NCBI RefSeq assembly: GCF_000759885.1
Contig: NZ_JNAH01000004.1
Coordinates: 186,001-250,000, forward strand
Length of the DNA: 64,000 nucleotides
Direction of reading: 5' to 3'
From: Prochlorococcus marinus str. GP2
GTDB taxonomy: Bacteria; Cyanobacteriota; Cyanobacteriia; PCC-6307; Cyanobiaceae
Part shown: positions 1 through 9,435 of the stretch, piece after piece
How the letters are laid out: each line of letters begins with the position of its first letter
How positions within the stretch are numbered: position 1 is the first letter of the stretch
The notes under the pieces: model-generated
Seen by the model: only the letters and a program-made list of their open reading frames with translations
Databases searched by the model: none
Told to the model about the DNA's origin: nothing
Program-made: the position numbers and the translations under genes

Positions 1-682
1 AAATATATCTACTTGCCTCTTTTAAGTATGAATCAGATAAATCAATTCCTGTAATTTTTTCTTTAGGAAATGCGGCTCTTAATTGTTTTAATGTTCTCCC
101 TGAACCTGTGGCCACATCAAGTATTTTTAATGAACTTTTTTTTCTATCGCTAAAAATTTCAAGTCCTTCTTTTATTGGCTTAATTATTCTTCTTCTCATT
201 GAGTCAGCACTTCCATTAAAAAGTATCTCTACTTGTAAGTCATAAATGCTAGCTGAAAAATCTGATAAATAACCATCTGTTTGATGATGGAAATTTCTTA
301 AGTAATATTGAGGATAATTATCTTTATCAATTGATTTTGGAAGATCATCAAAGTTTTGTTTTCTACGTCTATCCCATGTATTAGGCATATCGAGCCAAAT
401 TTTAGGATATTGAGTTAAATATCTAAGCCATGGCTCGTCAAACAATAATTTTTTTGGATATATATTTTTTTCTGCATCATTCCAATCTTCTTCTCTTAAG
501 TTATCCATAGAATTTTGGATTTGTATTAGAAGATCCTTATCTATATCAAAATTTTCAAGCTTAGAATCGGGAAGAATAAAATTCATTAATCTTGAACTGA
601 TCTGCTTGTGAGCGAAACCTGCAAGGCTTTTACTTTGTTGTAGCGTTTTATATGCAATTTTTGAAATAGATTCCCTAGCCAT
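1..682 (-). CDS. Class I SAM-dependent methyltransferase, 3' end cut by the window edge
   Basis: Partial gene: about 227 codons are visible from an ATG at 682-680, and the frame runs open off the left edge. The last visible part carries the SAM-binding motif I, ILDVATGSGRTL, followed about 20 residues later by an acidic motif II, GIDLSDSYL. The roughly 190 residues before it (with NTWDRRRKQNFDDLP and YPQYYLRNFHHQTDGYLSD) are an N-terminal extension typical of a cyanobacterial/plastid family of methyltransferases of unknown substrate. The catalytic domain is therefore mostly outside the window. It lies downstream of glnA on the same strand but behind a strong intrinsic terminator, so it is probably not co-transcribed. 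The methyltransferase call is firm; the substrate is unknown. Confidence 0.8.
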   Translation of the reverse strand, partial: MARESISKIAYKTLQQSKSLAGFAHKQISSRLMNFILPDSKLENFDIDKDLLIQIQNSMDNLREEDWNDAEKNIYPKKLLFDEPWLRYLTQYPKIWLDMPNTWDRRRKQNFDDLPKSIDKDNYPQYYLRNFHHQTDGYLSDFSASIYDLQVEILFNGSADSMRRRIIKPIKEGLEIFSDRKKSSLKILDVATGSGRTLKQLRAAFPKEKITGIDLSDSYLKEASRYI

Positions 683-710
683 TTTTCAATATATATATCT
701 ATATTCCAAC

Positions 711-759
711 AAAAAAAAAATCAATTTGAGAATATTTTGTGATATTTCTCAAATTGATT
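711..759 (-). terminator. Intrinsic terminator of glnA
   Basis: A perfect 14-bp inverted repeat pairs 746-759 with 719-732 across a 13-base loop. On the minus strand the stem is followed by a run of ten or more T (711-720). It starts about 26 bases after the glnA stop codon, exactly where a rho-independent terminator belongs. It is the clearest terminator in the window. Confidence 0.85.
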
Positions 760-784
760 AATTTAAACTAATATGTTCTTTCAA

Positions 785-2206
785 TTATGCATCGTAATAC
801 ATAAAGAATTCATGTGGATGAGGCCTTTGTCTTAATTGTTGTACCTCTTCGTATTTTATATCGATAAAATTATCAATAAAATCATCAGTAAATACTCCAC
901 CAGCTAATAGATAATCCTTATCTGCTTTTAGAGCATTAAGTGAGTCATTAAGAGATGAAGGTACCGTATCAATTTTTGCAAGTTCATCATCTGGAAGTTC
1001 AAATAAATCTACATCAACTCCATCACCAGGATCAATTTGGTTTTTAATTCCATCAATACCAGCAAGCATCATTACAGAAAATGCTAGGTAAGGATTTGCA
1101 AGTGCGTCACCTGATCTGAATTCTAATCTTTTAGCTTTAGGGCTTGGACCTGTTAAAGGTATTCTTACTGCAGCTGATCTATTACCCTCAGAATAAACTA
1201 AATTTACAGGTGCTTCAAATCCTGGAACCAATCGTTTATAACTATTTGTAGTTGGGTTAGTAAATGCTAAGAATGATGGAGCATGTTTAAGTATGCCTCC
1301 GATGTACCATCTTGCTGTTTGAGATAAATTTGCATATGCTCCCTCGCCAAAAAATAGTGGCTGACCACTCTTCCATAAACTTTGGTGAACATGCATTCCA
1401 GTTCCATTATCATTAAAAACAGGCTTGGGCATAAACGTTGCAGTTTTACCATATTTTTTAGCAACATTCCTGACAACATATTTATAAGTCATTACGTTAT
1501 CAGCAGAATTAATTAACGAATCGAATTTCATTCCAAGTTCGTGTTGACCGGCACCAGCAACTTCATGGTGATGCTTTTCTGTGGGTATACCTAATTCACC
1601 CATTAAAAGAAGCATTTCAGATCTGATGTCTTGCGCGGTATCATTTGGAGAAACAGGGAAATAACCTTCTTTGTATTGGATCTTGTATCCTAAATTTCCA
1701 CCTTCTTCAGTTCTTCCTGTATTCCATGGGGCTTCAATTGTATCTACACTGTAAAAGCAGGAACCTTCTTTTGAGTCGTATCTTACGTCATCAAATAAGA
1801 AGAATTCTGGTTCCGGGCCAAAAAATGCTGTATCAGCAATCCCAGTAGATTCTAAGTATTTTAATGCCTTTTGAGCTAAAGATCTTGGGCATCTATCATA
1901 AGGCTCACCACTTCTAGGCTCTTGGATAGAGCAAATCATACTTAAAGTTTTATGTTTATAAAAAGGGTCTATCCATGCTGTACTTGCATCAGGAACCATT
2001 GACATATCAGAGGCATTAATTGCTTTCCATCCTCTTATTGATGAACCATCAAATGCTAAACCTTCTGTAAACGAATCCTCTTCTATCATGTCTGATGTAA
2101 GAGTTAGATGTTGCCATTTACCATGAATATCAGTAAATTTTAAATCGATGAGTTCAATTCCTTCATCTTTAATTTGACTTAAAACATCTTGTGGAGACTT
2201 TGACAT
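785..2206 (-). CDS. glnA: Glutamine synthetase type I
   Basis: 473 residues, the normal length for type I glutamine synthetase, which makes glutamine from glutamate, ammonia and ATP in the cytoplasm. Visible landmarks are the N-terminal DIHGKWQH segment, FDGSSIRGW, the metal-binding PEPEFF, the histidine-rich [12 protein letters not shown], the ATP-binding [18 protein letters not shown], and NRSAAVRIP near the active site. In the DLFELP segment a phenylalanine stands where the enterobacterial adenylylated tyrosine lies. That fits the cyanobacterial habit of not regulating this enzyme by adenylylation, although how it is inactivated here cannot be read from the window. Transcription very likely depends on NtcA (site at 2257-2270), and an intrinsic terminator follows the gene. 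Confidence 0.97.
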   Translation of the reverse strand: MSKSPQDVLSQIKDEGIELIDLKFTDIHGKWQHLTLTSDMIEEDSFTEGLAFDGSSIRGWKAINASDMSMVPDASTAWIDPFYKHKTLSMICSIQEPRSGEPYDRCPRSLAQKALKYLESTGIADTAFFGPEPEFFLFDDVRYDSKEGSCFYSVDTIEAPWNTGRTEEGGNLGYKIQYKEGYFPVSPNDTAQDIRSEMLLLMGELGIPTEKHHHEVAGAGQHELGMKFDSLINSADNVMTYKYVVRNVAKKYGKTATFMPKPVFNDNGTGMHVHQSLWKSGQPLFFGEGAYANLSQTARWYIGGILKHAPSFLAFTNPTTNSYKRLVPGFEAPVNLVYSEGNRSAAVRIPLTGPSPKAKRLEFRSGDALANPYLAFSVMMLAGIDGIKNQIDPGDGVDVDLFELPDDELAKIDTVPSSLNDSLNALKADKDYLLAGGVFTDDFIDNFIDIKYEEVQQLRQRPHPHEFFMYYDA

Positions 2207-2228
2207 AACTTATAAGATACCTTCTATG

Positions 2229-2234
2229 AAATTA
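2229..2234 (-). promoter_or_regulatory. Minus-10 box of the glnA NtcA-dependent promoter
   Basis: TAATTT on the minus strand, 22 bases downstream of the NtcA site. No minus-35 box is needed because NtcA takes its place. Confidence 0.65.
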
Positions 2235-2256
2235 ATTACTTGATGATTCTTGTTAT

Positions 2257-2270
2257 GTATCAACCGTAAC
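2257..2270 (-). promoter_or_regulatory. NtcA binding site upstream of glnA
   Basis: On the minus strand the 14-mer GTTACGGTTGATAC matches the NtcA half-site pattern GT-N10-AC (ideal GTA-N8-TAC, one mismatch). It is followed by 22 bases and then TAATTT at 2234-2229, which fits the TA-N3-T minus-10 box. The 22-base spacing is the canonical one for NtcA-activated (class II) promoters, and glnA is a classic NtcA target. The predicted start point is near 2222, leaving a short leader before the ATG at 2206. Confidence 0.8.
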
Positions 2271-2421
2271 CTTTTTTCAACACTTGATGTCTTCTTTCAG
2301 TGTTTCAAGTCATAACTTTAATAATTATTTACTTAATTATTTAAATTGAATTAATTTCTTTAAATAAATATCGCTTAAGAGACGATATTAGTTTAGTTTA
2401 AAGGTAATCGAATGTAATGCT

Positions 2422-3606
2422 TTGACAGAAGCAAAACTTATTCCGGCTTTAAATAAAGAGAATTTATCTCATTTCTCAAAGACTTATGTTCCCTCTAGAC
2501 TTTTATTAGGTCCAGGCCCTTCAAATGCACATCCAGAAGTCTTAAGCGCTCTTTCTTTGAATCCTATTGGTCATTTAGATGAAGCATATATCTCTTTGAT
2601 GTCTGATGTACAGCAACTTTTAAGATATACATGGCAGTGCAATAATCGTCTTACACTTCCAATGAGTGGTACTGGTAGTGCTGCGATGGAAGCTTCAATA
2701 GCTAATTTTATTGAAGAAGGAGAAAAGATTTTGATTGCTAAAAAAGGATATTTTGGAGACAGATTAGTAGATATGGCAAATAGATATAAAGCTCAAGTTT
2801 CCGTAATGGAAAAACCATGGGGTGAGGCCTTTACATATGAGGAAGTTAAGTATGAAATAGAAACTAAAAAACCAGCAATTTTTGCTATTGTCCACGCGGA
2901 AACATCGAGTGGTGTTTTACAACCTCTTGATGGGATTGGCGATATATGTAGAAAAAATAACTGCTTGTTTTTAGTTGATGCAGTTACTTCACTAGGCGCT
3001 TTAGAAATATTGATAGACGAATGGAAAATTGATCTAGCATACAGTTGTAGTCAAAAGGGGTTAAGTTGTCCCCCAGGATTAAGCCCTTTTACAATGAATA
3101 AGAGAGCTGAAGAAAAACTAAGTTCAAGAAAAACAAAAGTACCTAACTGGTATTTAGATTTATCTCTATTAAATAAATATTGGGGTTCTGATCGTATTTA
3201 TCATCATACTGCGCCCGTAAATATGAATTTTGCTATACGTGAAGGTTTACGATTAATTGCCAATGAGGGTTTAGAAAATGTTTGGAATAGACATAATACT
3301 AATGCTAAGAAATTATGGAATGGTTTAGAAAGTCTTGGAATGGAATTACATGTATCAGAGGATTATAGATTGCCAACTCTAACCACAGTTAAAATACCTC
3401 CAGCAGTTGATGGGGATGGTTTTAGAAATCATCTCTTAAGAAATTTTGGAATTGAAATAGGAAATGGACTTGGAGAATTATCCGGTAAGGTCTGGCGTGT
3501 GGGGCTAATGGGTTTTAATTCATGTGAGGAGAATGTAGACAGATTATTAAACCTATTTGATACTGAGCTAAAGAAATTTTCTATTTTTGAGTCCTCAACT
3601 TTTTGA
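2422..3606 (+). CDS. Class V aminotransferase (serine/alanine-glyoxylate aminotransferase family)
   Basis: 394 residues, a PLP-dependent fold type I enzyme. The family includes the protein long annotated in cyanobacteria as the small subunit of soluble hydrogenase, but it is an aminotransferase. Landmarks are LLGPGPSNAHPEVL at the N terminus, GTGSAAMEA for phosphate binding, HAETSSGVLQPL, LVDAVTSLG with the PLP aspartate, and SCSQKGLSCPPGLS with the Schiff-base lysine. A role in glyoxylate/photorespiratory nitrogen metabolism is inferred from the family. The start is a TTG at 2422: two ATGs just upstream are followed at once by stops, and the frame holds no other start back to a TAG. The 3' end overlaps the convergent tadA gene by 26 bases. 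Confidence 0.88.
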   Translation: MTEAKLIPALNKENLSHFSKTYVPSRLLLGPGPSNAHPEVLSALSLNPIGHLDEAYISLMSDVQQLLRYTWQCNNRLTLPMSGTGSAAMEASIANFIEEGEKILIAKKGYFGDRLVDMANRYKAQVSVMEKPWGEAFTYEEVKYEIETKKPAIFAIVHAETSSGVLQPLDGIGDICRKNNCLFLVDAVTSLGALEILIDEWKIDLAYSCSQKGLSCPPGLSPFTMNKRAEEKLSSRKTKVPNWYLDLSLLNKYWGSDRIYHHTAPVNMNFAIREGLRLIANEGLENVWNRHNTNAKKLWNGLESLGMELHVSEDYRLPTLTTVKIPPAVDGDGFRNHLLRNFGIEIGNGLGELSGKVWRVGLMGFNSCEENVDRLLNLFDTELKKFSIFESSTF

Positions 3607-4096
3607 ACCAAATCTGTAAGATTTTACTGCATTCTTCTTCTAGGATACCTCCAATTATTTCCATTTTGTGATGAGCACTCTTATGTTTTGACAGGTCAAT
3701 TGAGCCACCCAATCCACCTCTTTTCTTATCATAAGCCCCGAAAATAACTTTACCCATCCTCGCTTGAATAAGAGCAGAGGAACACATAGTACAAGGTTCT
3801 AAATTTGTGATAATAGTACATTCATTAAATCTCCAATCATTTTTTATTAGAGATGCCTGCCTAAGTGCCATTATCTCAGCATGACCTAATGGGTCTTTAT
3901 TTATATTCCTCCTGTTAACCCCTCTCCCGATACATCTTCCTCTCTCATCTAAAATTATTGAACAGATTGGTAGCTCAACATGTCCAATTTCTTTAGATCT
4001 TCTTAGTATCGAATTCATCCACAAAGTGTATTTTGAATTATTTGTTTTTACTCGTTCTTCTTTATTACTATTTCCATTTTCAAAAATATATCTCAT
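3581..4096 (-). CDS. tadA: tRNA-specific adenosine deaminase
   Basis: 171 residues, cytidine-deaminase-like fold. GHAEIMALR supplies the zinc-binding histidine and the proton-shuttling glutamate, and EPCTMCSSALI supplies the two zinc cysteines. TadA converts the wobble adenosine of tRNA-Arg(ACG) to inosine. The ATG at 4096 gives about 25 residues before the domain; a second Met (about residue 27) is a possible alternative. The C-terminal 26 bases overlap the convergent aminotransferase gene, a sign of genome compaction. Confidence 0.92.
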   Translation of the reverse strand: MRYIFENGNSNKEERVKTNNSKYTLWMNSILRRSKEIGHVELPICSIILDERGRCIGRGVNRRNINKDPLGHAEIMALRQASLIKNDWRFNECTIITNLEPCTMCSSALIQARMGKVIFGAYDKKRGGLGGSIDLSKHKSAHHKMEIIGGILEEECSKILQIWFKKLRTQK

Positions 4097-4139
4097 TTGG
4101 CAATATTGAGAATAGAATTATTACTAGATATATTATCTG

Positions 4140-5525
4140 ATGGCTGAAGATTTAATTAATAATAAAAATATATATTTCCCCTCATATTTAGGGACTAATG
4201 ACAAATTGAATATTCTTCTGAATAGAACTAGTCAAATTCTTTGTGACTGGTTCTCTAAAGCTGATAAAAATGGTCCTTTACCTTTTGATGAGAGTTTCAA
4301 GGGCATTATGCCTGCGGAAGATGGTAACTCTGAAGAAGATTTATTTTCTGAGATTGAATCTCTTTTGAATAATTCATTTAATCCGGTTCATCCAGGATCA
4401 CTTGCTCACCTTGACCCCCCACCTTTAATTTTTTCTATTTTGGGAGATTTAATTGCTGCTGGTTTAAATAATAATCTTCTTGCTTATGAGTTATCACCAA
4501 GTGTAACTTTGCTTGAAGAATCATTATGCAAATGGTTTGCCATGAAAATAGGGTTTAATGATTTCTCAGGAGGTATAGCTGCAAGCGGAGGTACATTAAG
4601 TAATCTGAATGCACTTATTGCAGCTAGAAATAACGCTGGATTAGGTACAAATCCCAATTCTGTATTACTTGTAAGTGAAGATGCTCATTCTTCCTTCGTT
4701 AAATGTATAAGAGTAATGGGTCTTGATACTACTAATCTTGTCAGGATTAAAACTGATAATCAAGGTAGAATGGACATAAAGGATCTCAGAAAGTCATTAG
4801 ATAAATGTTCAATAGAAAATAAAAAAATATTTGCTATTGTTGCCACCCTTGGGACAACTGTACGAGGAGCCATAGATCCTATTAAAGAAATAAGTGATAT
4901 CTGTAAACAAAGAAACATATGGTTACATATTGACGGTTCAATTGGAGGAATTTTTGCTATAACTTCTATTCCAATAGAAGGTTTAAATAATATTAATCAG
5001 GCTAATTCGATAACGATAAATCCACAAAAAATCATTGGCATAACAAAGACTTCATCTTTGTTATTGGTTTCAAATATTAGTACTTTAGAAAATACTTTTA
5101 ATACTGGACTACCATATATATCATCTAAAGAAAATATTATAAATAGAGGAGAAATAGGTATACAAGGTTCTAGACCAGCAGAAGTTATCAAACTATGGCT
5201 TGGGTTGCGATTTTTAGGTCTGAATGGAATAGAAAATATATTAAATTCATCAATTAAAAGAAAAGATTTTTTTATAAAAAATATTTGTAAAAATAAATTT
5301 GATATATATTCAGGTCCTCTTCATATTGTTTCATTCTTACCAAAGAAACTTGAGCCAAAAGACTCTGATGCATGGACTCAAACTAAACTTAATGAACTAA
5401 TTAACAATAATTTTATGCTTTCTAGACCAAAATTTAAAGGTAAATATTTTTTACGAGTTGTTATGGGAAATTACAATACAAAGGAATCTCATATTGAAGA
5501 ACTATTGAGAGTTTTAAATACTTAA
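4140..5525 (+). CDS. PLP-dependent (group II) amino acid decarboxylase family protein
   Basis: 461 residues, in the aromatic-L-amino-acid/glutamate decarboxylase superfamily. Visible landmarks are the PGSLAHLDPPP entry segment, ASGGTLSNLNAL for cofactor phosphate, SEDAHSSF carrying the ring-stacking histidine, HIDGSIGG with the PLP aspartate, and INPQKIIG with the Schiff-base lysine near residue 296. Cyanobacterial members are often labelled L-aspartate or tyrosine/DOPA decarboxylase, but the substrate cannot be settled from sequence alone. The ATG at 4140 lies 43 bases from the divergent tadA start, so the two probably share a promoter region. Confidence 0.85.
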   Translation: MAEDLINNKNIYFPSYLGTNDKLNILLNRTSQILCDWFSKADKNGPLPFDESFKGIMPAEDGNSEEDLFSEIESLLNNSFNPVHPGSLAHLDPPPLIFSILGDLIAAGLNNNLLAYELSPSVTLLEESLCKWFAMKIGFNDFSGGIAASGGTLSNLNALIAARNNAGLGTNPNSVLLVSEDAHSSFVKCIRVMGLDTTNLVRIKTDNQGRMDIKDLRKSLDKCSIENKKIFAIVATLGTTVRGAIDPIKEISDICKQRNIWLHIDGSIGGIFAITSIPIEGLNNINQANSITINPQKIIGITKTSSLLLVSNISTLENTFNTGLPYISSKENIINRGEIGIQGSRPAEVIKLWLGLRFLGLNGIENILNSSIKRKDFFIKNICKNKFDIYSGPLHIVSFLPKKLEPKDSDAWTQTKLNELINNNFMLSRPKFKGKYFLRVVMGNYNTKESHIEELLRVLNT

Positions 5526-5528
5526 CTA

Positions 5529-5666
5529 ATGAATATGGGTAAATCAAAAATTATTGCAATTGTAACAGGTTTTATCTCTATAGCTATCTGTATTGCTTAT
5601 TTAATCTTAATAACTATCTTTGATTTCAGAACTTATCTTAATGATCACTTATCAAATATTACCTAG
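5529..5666 (+). CDS. Small single-pass membrane protein, 45 residues
   Basis: An ATG three bases after the decarboxylase stop opens a 45-codon frame ending in TAG. The product starts MNMGKSKIIAIVTGFISI and continues with a hydrophobic segment of about 22 residues, then a polar tail. A positively charged N terminus followed by one membrane helix fits a family of short cyanobacterial membrane proteins of unknown role, recalled from experience rather than searched. It overlaps the convergent GTPase gene by 8 bases and is probably co-transcribed with the decarboxylase. Alternative start: the second ATG at 5535. Confidence 0.6.
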   Translation: MNMGKSKIIAIVTGFISIAICIAYLILITIFDFRTYLNDHLSNIT

Positions 5667-7158
5667 GAAATTGAGGCAACCTTTTATTTGATTGAAAATA
5701 TTTCTTTATTTCAATTTTTGCAATAGCTTCTTTGACGAAGTTATTTAAAATTTCCTCTCTCTTACTTATTTTGTATATCTTATCAACGACTTCCTGAATT
5801 CCTCCATCTCCCCAATCTTGACCATTCTTAAAATATTCAATCAAACTTAGTCCCACTATTCTTATTAACCAGCCTGCTGTAATTGATTGTATAGATTTAG
5901 ATATTATTATTTTAGTTAAGCTTGTAGCTAGAGCAGGAGAAAGAATTGCAAGACCACCTTTTACTATCCCTAGTTTAGCCAATGTGCTTAGTAATGATTT
6001 TGATAAATCTTTTGCATCTTTTTTGGTAATTTTTATTTCATATATCTTTGATAATTCCATTATCATTTGAAGATTAACAGAGCTAGTAGTAAGGAAATCT
6101 ACAGCAGGAAGTGGATTAACTAGTATTACACCTCCCGTTATCCACATATATTTTTTAATCACCTTATTTGACATTAAATATCTTTGTTCTTTCAAGAAAT
6201 TTTTACTCTTAATGCCTAACTTATTTGATCGAAAAAGGATATTATCTGCCAATAACTCTTCACCATTATTATCTAAAGTTTCAATTATTTCCTTAAATAA
6301 ACTTCCTACCTCTGGAATTAAATTTAAGGAATCTGATTTTCCATAACTATATTCTTGAGGTACTGCAATTGTTTGAACAACTGAAATATTATTTTTTCTA
6401 GCCGAAGTTATGTAATTTATATTTTCTTCGATAAGATTATTTTCATCACTAGACCTCAAATCACATTTATTTAGTACTATTATTATTTTTTTTCCTATTT
6501 TCAATAATTCTTTAATTAAATAGTTTTCGTATTTATTTATGTCTTGATCTAAAACAAAAAGGACTAAGTCAGAATTTGATGCTTCTAAAATTGTTACTTT
6601 TTCTCTTTCTTCGCCTAACTTAGATGGTTCGAATAATCCTGGAGTATCAATAATATTAATATTTCTTTTTAGGATTGGAATACTAATTTTATAACTATTA
6701 ATTTGCTTTGTAGTACCTATTTTTGCTGATGTTTGTCCGACAATATTTTTTAATAAGGATCTTGCTAGGGATGTTTTACCTGAGGAACCTGCTCCAAAAA
6801 GAGTAACTTTATAATCCCCCATATTTAATTGAGACTCTAGTTTATTTTTTTGGTAATTTAAAAGTTCTACTTTTACCTGATCTTTAATTTTTTTATTGAT
6901 TTTTTCAATACCTTCCAAACTTATCTTGGCTGCACCATATGTATTTTTGAATGAAAGTGTATTCTTTTTATTTTTGAATATAACTTTATAAATTATTTTT
7001 TTAAATAATTTTTTATCAATACTATAAAAGATATAAATAAATACTATTAAAAATAAGAGTGTATAAATATTTACTATTCTTATAAGTATCGAAAAGAAAA
7101 TATATAGAAATAATATTAATAAAATATACTTTATATACTTTAATTTCAAGTAATCCAT
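5659..7158 (-). CDS. Membrane-associated GTPase with C-terminal DUF697 domain
   Basis: 499 residues from the ATG at 7158, one base after the lspA stop. A longer form would need a TTG at 7227 and a 68-base overlap with lspA, so I prefer the ATG. Order: one or two hydrophobic segments in the first 50 residues, then a TrmE-Era-Septin-like G domain with P-loop GAGSSGKTS near residue 120, a switch II DTPG and NKCD for guanine specificity. The C-terminal half is DUF697-like, with a hydrophobic PLPAVDFLTTSSVNLQMI segment and glycine-rich helices. The family (HSR1-related/YcjF-like) is common in cyanobacteria and plastids, and its function is not established. It ends a bioY-lspA-GTPase cluster. Confidence 0.85.
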   Translation of the reverse strand: MDYLKLKYIKYILLILFLYIFFSILIRIVNIYTLLFLIVFIYIFYSIDKKLFKKIIYKVIFKNKKNTLSFKNTYGAAKISLEGIEKINKKIKDQVKVELLNYQKNKLESQLNMGDYKVTLFGAGSSGKTSLARSLLKNIVGQTSAKIGTTKQINSYKISIPILKRNINIIDTPGLFEPSKLGEEREKVTILEASNSDLVLFVLDQDINKYENYLIKELLKIGKKIIIVLNKCDLRSSDENNLIEENINYITSARKNNISVVQTIAVPQEYSYGKSDSLNLIPEVGSLFKEIIETLDNNGEELLADNILFRSNKLGIKSKNFLKEQRYLMSNKVIKKYMWITGGVILVNPLPAVDFLTTSSVNLQMIMELSKIYEIKITKKDAKDLSKSLLSTLAKLGIVKGGLAILSPALATSLTKIIISKSIQSITAGWLIRIVGLSLIEYFKNGQDWGDGGIQEVVDKIYKISKREEILNNFVKEAIAKIEIKKYFQSNKRLPQFPR

Positions 7159-7159
7159 T

Positions 7160-7618
7160 TTATCGATTATTTTTAAATATGTTATAAAATAAAAAAATGA
7201 AACCAATATTAATAGATATATCAGCAATATTAAATATTGGAAAATTTATAATATTTATATTTATAAAATCAACCACGAAACCTTTATATATCCTATCTAT
7301 ACCATTACCAATTGTTCCGCCAAGAATAAAGCTGTAAGAATATAGATCAATTGCTTTTAAAGTATTTTTCCTAAATATTAAATAAATAAGTAATATTGAA
7401 AAAATTATACTTATTAAAGATAAAAATGTTCTACTACCACTAAATATATTAAATGCAGCTCCATAATTTTTTACAAAGTCTAATTTAAATACAAGAAAAT
7501 CTTTATTAATAAATAATTTATTATTATAAATCATTAAATATTTCGTAAATTGATCTATTAGAACAATAAAAATACTTAAAGATAAAAAATATAATTTTGT
7601 TTGTATCTTATAAATCAT
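7160..7618 (-). CDS. lspA: Lipoprotein signal peptidase (signal peptidase II)
   Basis: 152 residues with four hydrophobic segments, the size and topology of LspA, which cleaves the signal peptide of prolipoproteins in the cytoplasmic membrane. The two catalytic aspartates sit in the conserved GNGIDRIYKGFVVDF block, and the upstream NYGAAFNIFSG is the family NxGAAF motif. Its ATG overlaps the TAA of bioY by one base (TAATG), so the two are translationally coupled. At least one substrate is likely in this window: the lipobox protein LptC. Confidence 0.93.
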   Translation of the reverse strand: MIYKIQTKLYFLSLSIFIVLIDQFTKYLMIYNNKLFINKDFLVFKLDFVKNYGAAFNIFSGSRTFLSLISIIFSILLIYLIFRKNTLKAIDLYSYSFILGGTIGNGIDRIYKGFVVDFININIINFPIFNIADISINIGFIFLFYNIFKNNR

Positions 7619-8187
7619 TATCTGATTTTTTTTAAATGTTTAATAGGCTTAATAACTAATAATAGCGGTAAAAGCATTAAAAAATGATATCCAATTTTAC
7701 CTACAGAGTATTTCCCTAAATTATATAAAAATATATTAAATTGACTGTAAAAAATAGTTTGTATAAGGTTGTAAAATATTCCTGTTAGATGCATAGCACC
7801 TATTGCTATAAATCCATTTATTAAAAAGTTGCCAATATTTATTTTATTTCTATTATTCAAAACATCAATTATTTTGATTAATGGATATACACCTAATAAA
7901 TATCCAAAATTTGGAGTGAGAAGATATCCTATTGATCCTCCTTGATGAAATAATGGAGCAATAAATAACCCTAAAGTTAAATATATAGAAAATGCTCTGA
8001 AAACAACTTTTTTTTTAAAAATAAGTGTTAATAAAATTATGGTTGGAATTTGCCATGTGATAGGCAACACAAAGCTATTAGTAGATTTAAAGATAAAAGG
8101 TAGTGGAATATAGACAGGTAGCATTGATGTTATTACTAGTGATTGTAGACTCACCAATATCTCAATTAATTTATAAAAATTGAGCAT
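7618..8187 (-). CDS. bioY: Biotin transporter substrate-binding component BioY
   Basis: 189 residues, almost entirely hydrophobic with about six membrane segments. The diagnostic loop GGSIGYLLTPNFGYLLGVYP matches the BioY signature (G-x-x-G-Y-L-x-x-P-x-G-Y-L-L-G). BioY is the S component of an ECF-type biotin importer and can work with a shared energizing module or alone; no EcfA/T gene is next to it here. The gene is followed by lspA with a one-base overlap and is preceded by the MacB-like permease with a 15-base gap. Confidence 0.87.
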   Translation of the reverse strand: MLNFYKLIEILVSLQSLVITSMLPVYIPLPFIFKSTNSFVLPITWQIPTIILLTLIFKKKVVFRAFSIYLTLGLFIAPLFHQGGSIGYLLTPNFGYLLGVYPLIKIIDVLNNRNKINIGNFLINGFIAIGAMHLTGIFYNLIQTIFYSQFNIFLYNLGKYSVGKIGYHFLMLLPLLLVIKPIKHLKKIR

Positions 8188-8202
8188 GATTATAAATTTG
8201 AT

Positions 8203-9435
8203 TTATAAACTTCTCAATGCAACAATTGGATCTAATTTAGAAGCTCTTTTTGCGGGTAAAACGCCAAAAATTAAACCAATTGATCCTGAAATGATCATGG
8301 TAGAAAAAGTTGTAGTAAATCCTACAGATGCAGGAAGTGGAGTTATAAGAGATAAAAGAAAGACACCTGATAATCCAGTTGTCGTTCCAATTAATCCTCC
8401 AATTGTAGATAAAATCAATGCCTCAATTAAAAATTGAATTAATATATCTGACTGTTTAGCTCCTATTGCTTTTCTAAGTCCAATTTCTTCAGTTCTTTCG
8501 CTAACAGAAACTAGCATAATATTCATGATTCCTATGCCTCCAACCACTAATGATACTGCCCCAATACCTGCCAATAAAAAAGTAAGTCCACTTGTTATGT
8601 TAGTAACTATATTTAAGGCATCTTCTTGTGATCTAACGGCAAAGTCATCATCTCTTATTATTTTATGTCTTTGCCTTAATAAATTAGTAATTTGAAATTT
8701 AGCAGCACTAGTTGAATTTTTATTTATCGCCTCCACACTGATGAAGCTTAAACTTACACCATATGTAGGATCCTTCCCAGTTATCCTATTTACCATTGTG
8801 GTTAGTGGAATATAAGCATTTTTGTCTTGATTACTTCCAAATACAGCCCCTTTTGGTTTTAATATTCCGATAATTTCATAAGTATGATCTTTAATTCTGA
8901 TTTTTTTGCCAAGTGATGAAGATTTATCTTTAAAAAATTCGTCTTTAAGATCAGGACCTATTACTACATAACTTCTTGCACTATTAACATCACTTTTTGA
9001 CAAAAATCTTCCCTTATCTATTTCAAAGCTTCTAACATCAAGAAACTCAGGAGTAACTCCTGCAATTGAGATATTTAGGCTTTTAGAATTTGATTGTACA
9101 ATTTCATTAGCAGAGATTTGAGGAGCAACTTTTTTAACTGTTGGAACCTGATTACTTATTGCTACAGCATCTTCTAAAACAAGGTTTTTAGGAAATGTAA
9201 TACCTCTTCTTCTTGTGTCATTATTGCCAGGAACAATGAATAAAACATTTGCACCTAAATTACTTAATTGGTTTTTTGCTAATGTTTGAGCACCTCTTCC
9301 AAGTCCAACAAGTGTAATAACTGATGCATTTCCAATAATTATTCCCAGCATTGTTAACGAACTTCTTAATTTGTTTGATACTAGGGTCTTCGTAGCCATG
9401 CCTAAGGCTTCTTTTATTGAGATATTCCTAGACAT
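8203..9435 (-). CDS. MacB/FtsX-type ABC transporter permease
   Basis: 410 residues with the MacB layout: an N-terminal cytoplasmic stretch with LRSSLTMLGIIIGNASVI entering the first membrane helix, a large periplasmic domain (about residues 50-270), then three membrane helices in a FtsX-like domain containing SERTEEIGLRKAIGA. The partner ATPase is not in this window. Such permeases act in mechanotransmission, efflux or lipoprotein handling, and the substrate is unknown. The ATG overlaps the pyk stop by 8 bases, so the two are probably in one transcript. Confidence 0.85.
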   Translation of the reverse strand: MSRNISIKEALGMATKTLVSNKLRSSLTMLGIIIGNASVITLVGLGRGAQTLAKNQLSNLGANVLFIVPGNNDTRRRGITFPKNLVLEDAVAISNQVPTVKKVAPQISANEIVQSNSKSLNISIAGVTPEFLDVRSFEIDKGRFLSKSDVNSARSYVVIGPDLKDEFFKDKSSSLGKKIRIKDHTYEIIGILKPKGAVFGSNQDKNAYIPLTTMVNRITGKDPTYGVSLSFISVEAINKNSTSAAKFQITNLLRQRHKIIRDDDFAVRSQEDALNIVTNITSGLTFLLAGIGAVSLVVGGIGIMNIMLVSVSERTEEIGLRKAIGAKQSDILIQFLIEALILSTIGGLIGTTTGLSGVFLLSLITPLPASVGFTTTFSTMIISGSIGLIFGVLPAKRASKLDPIVALRSL

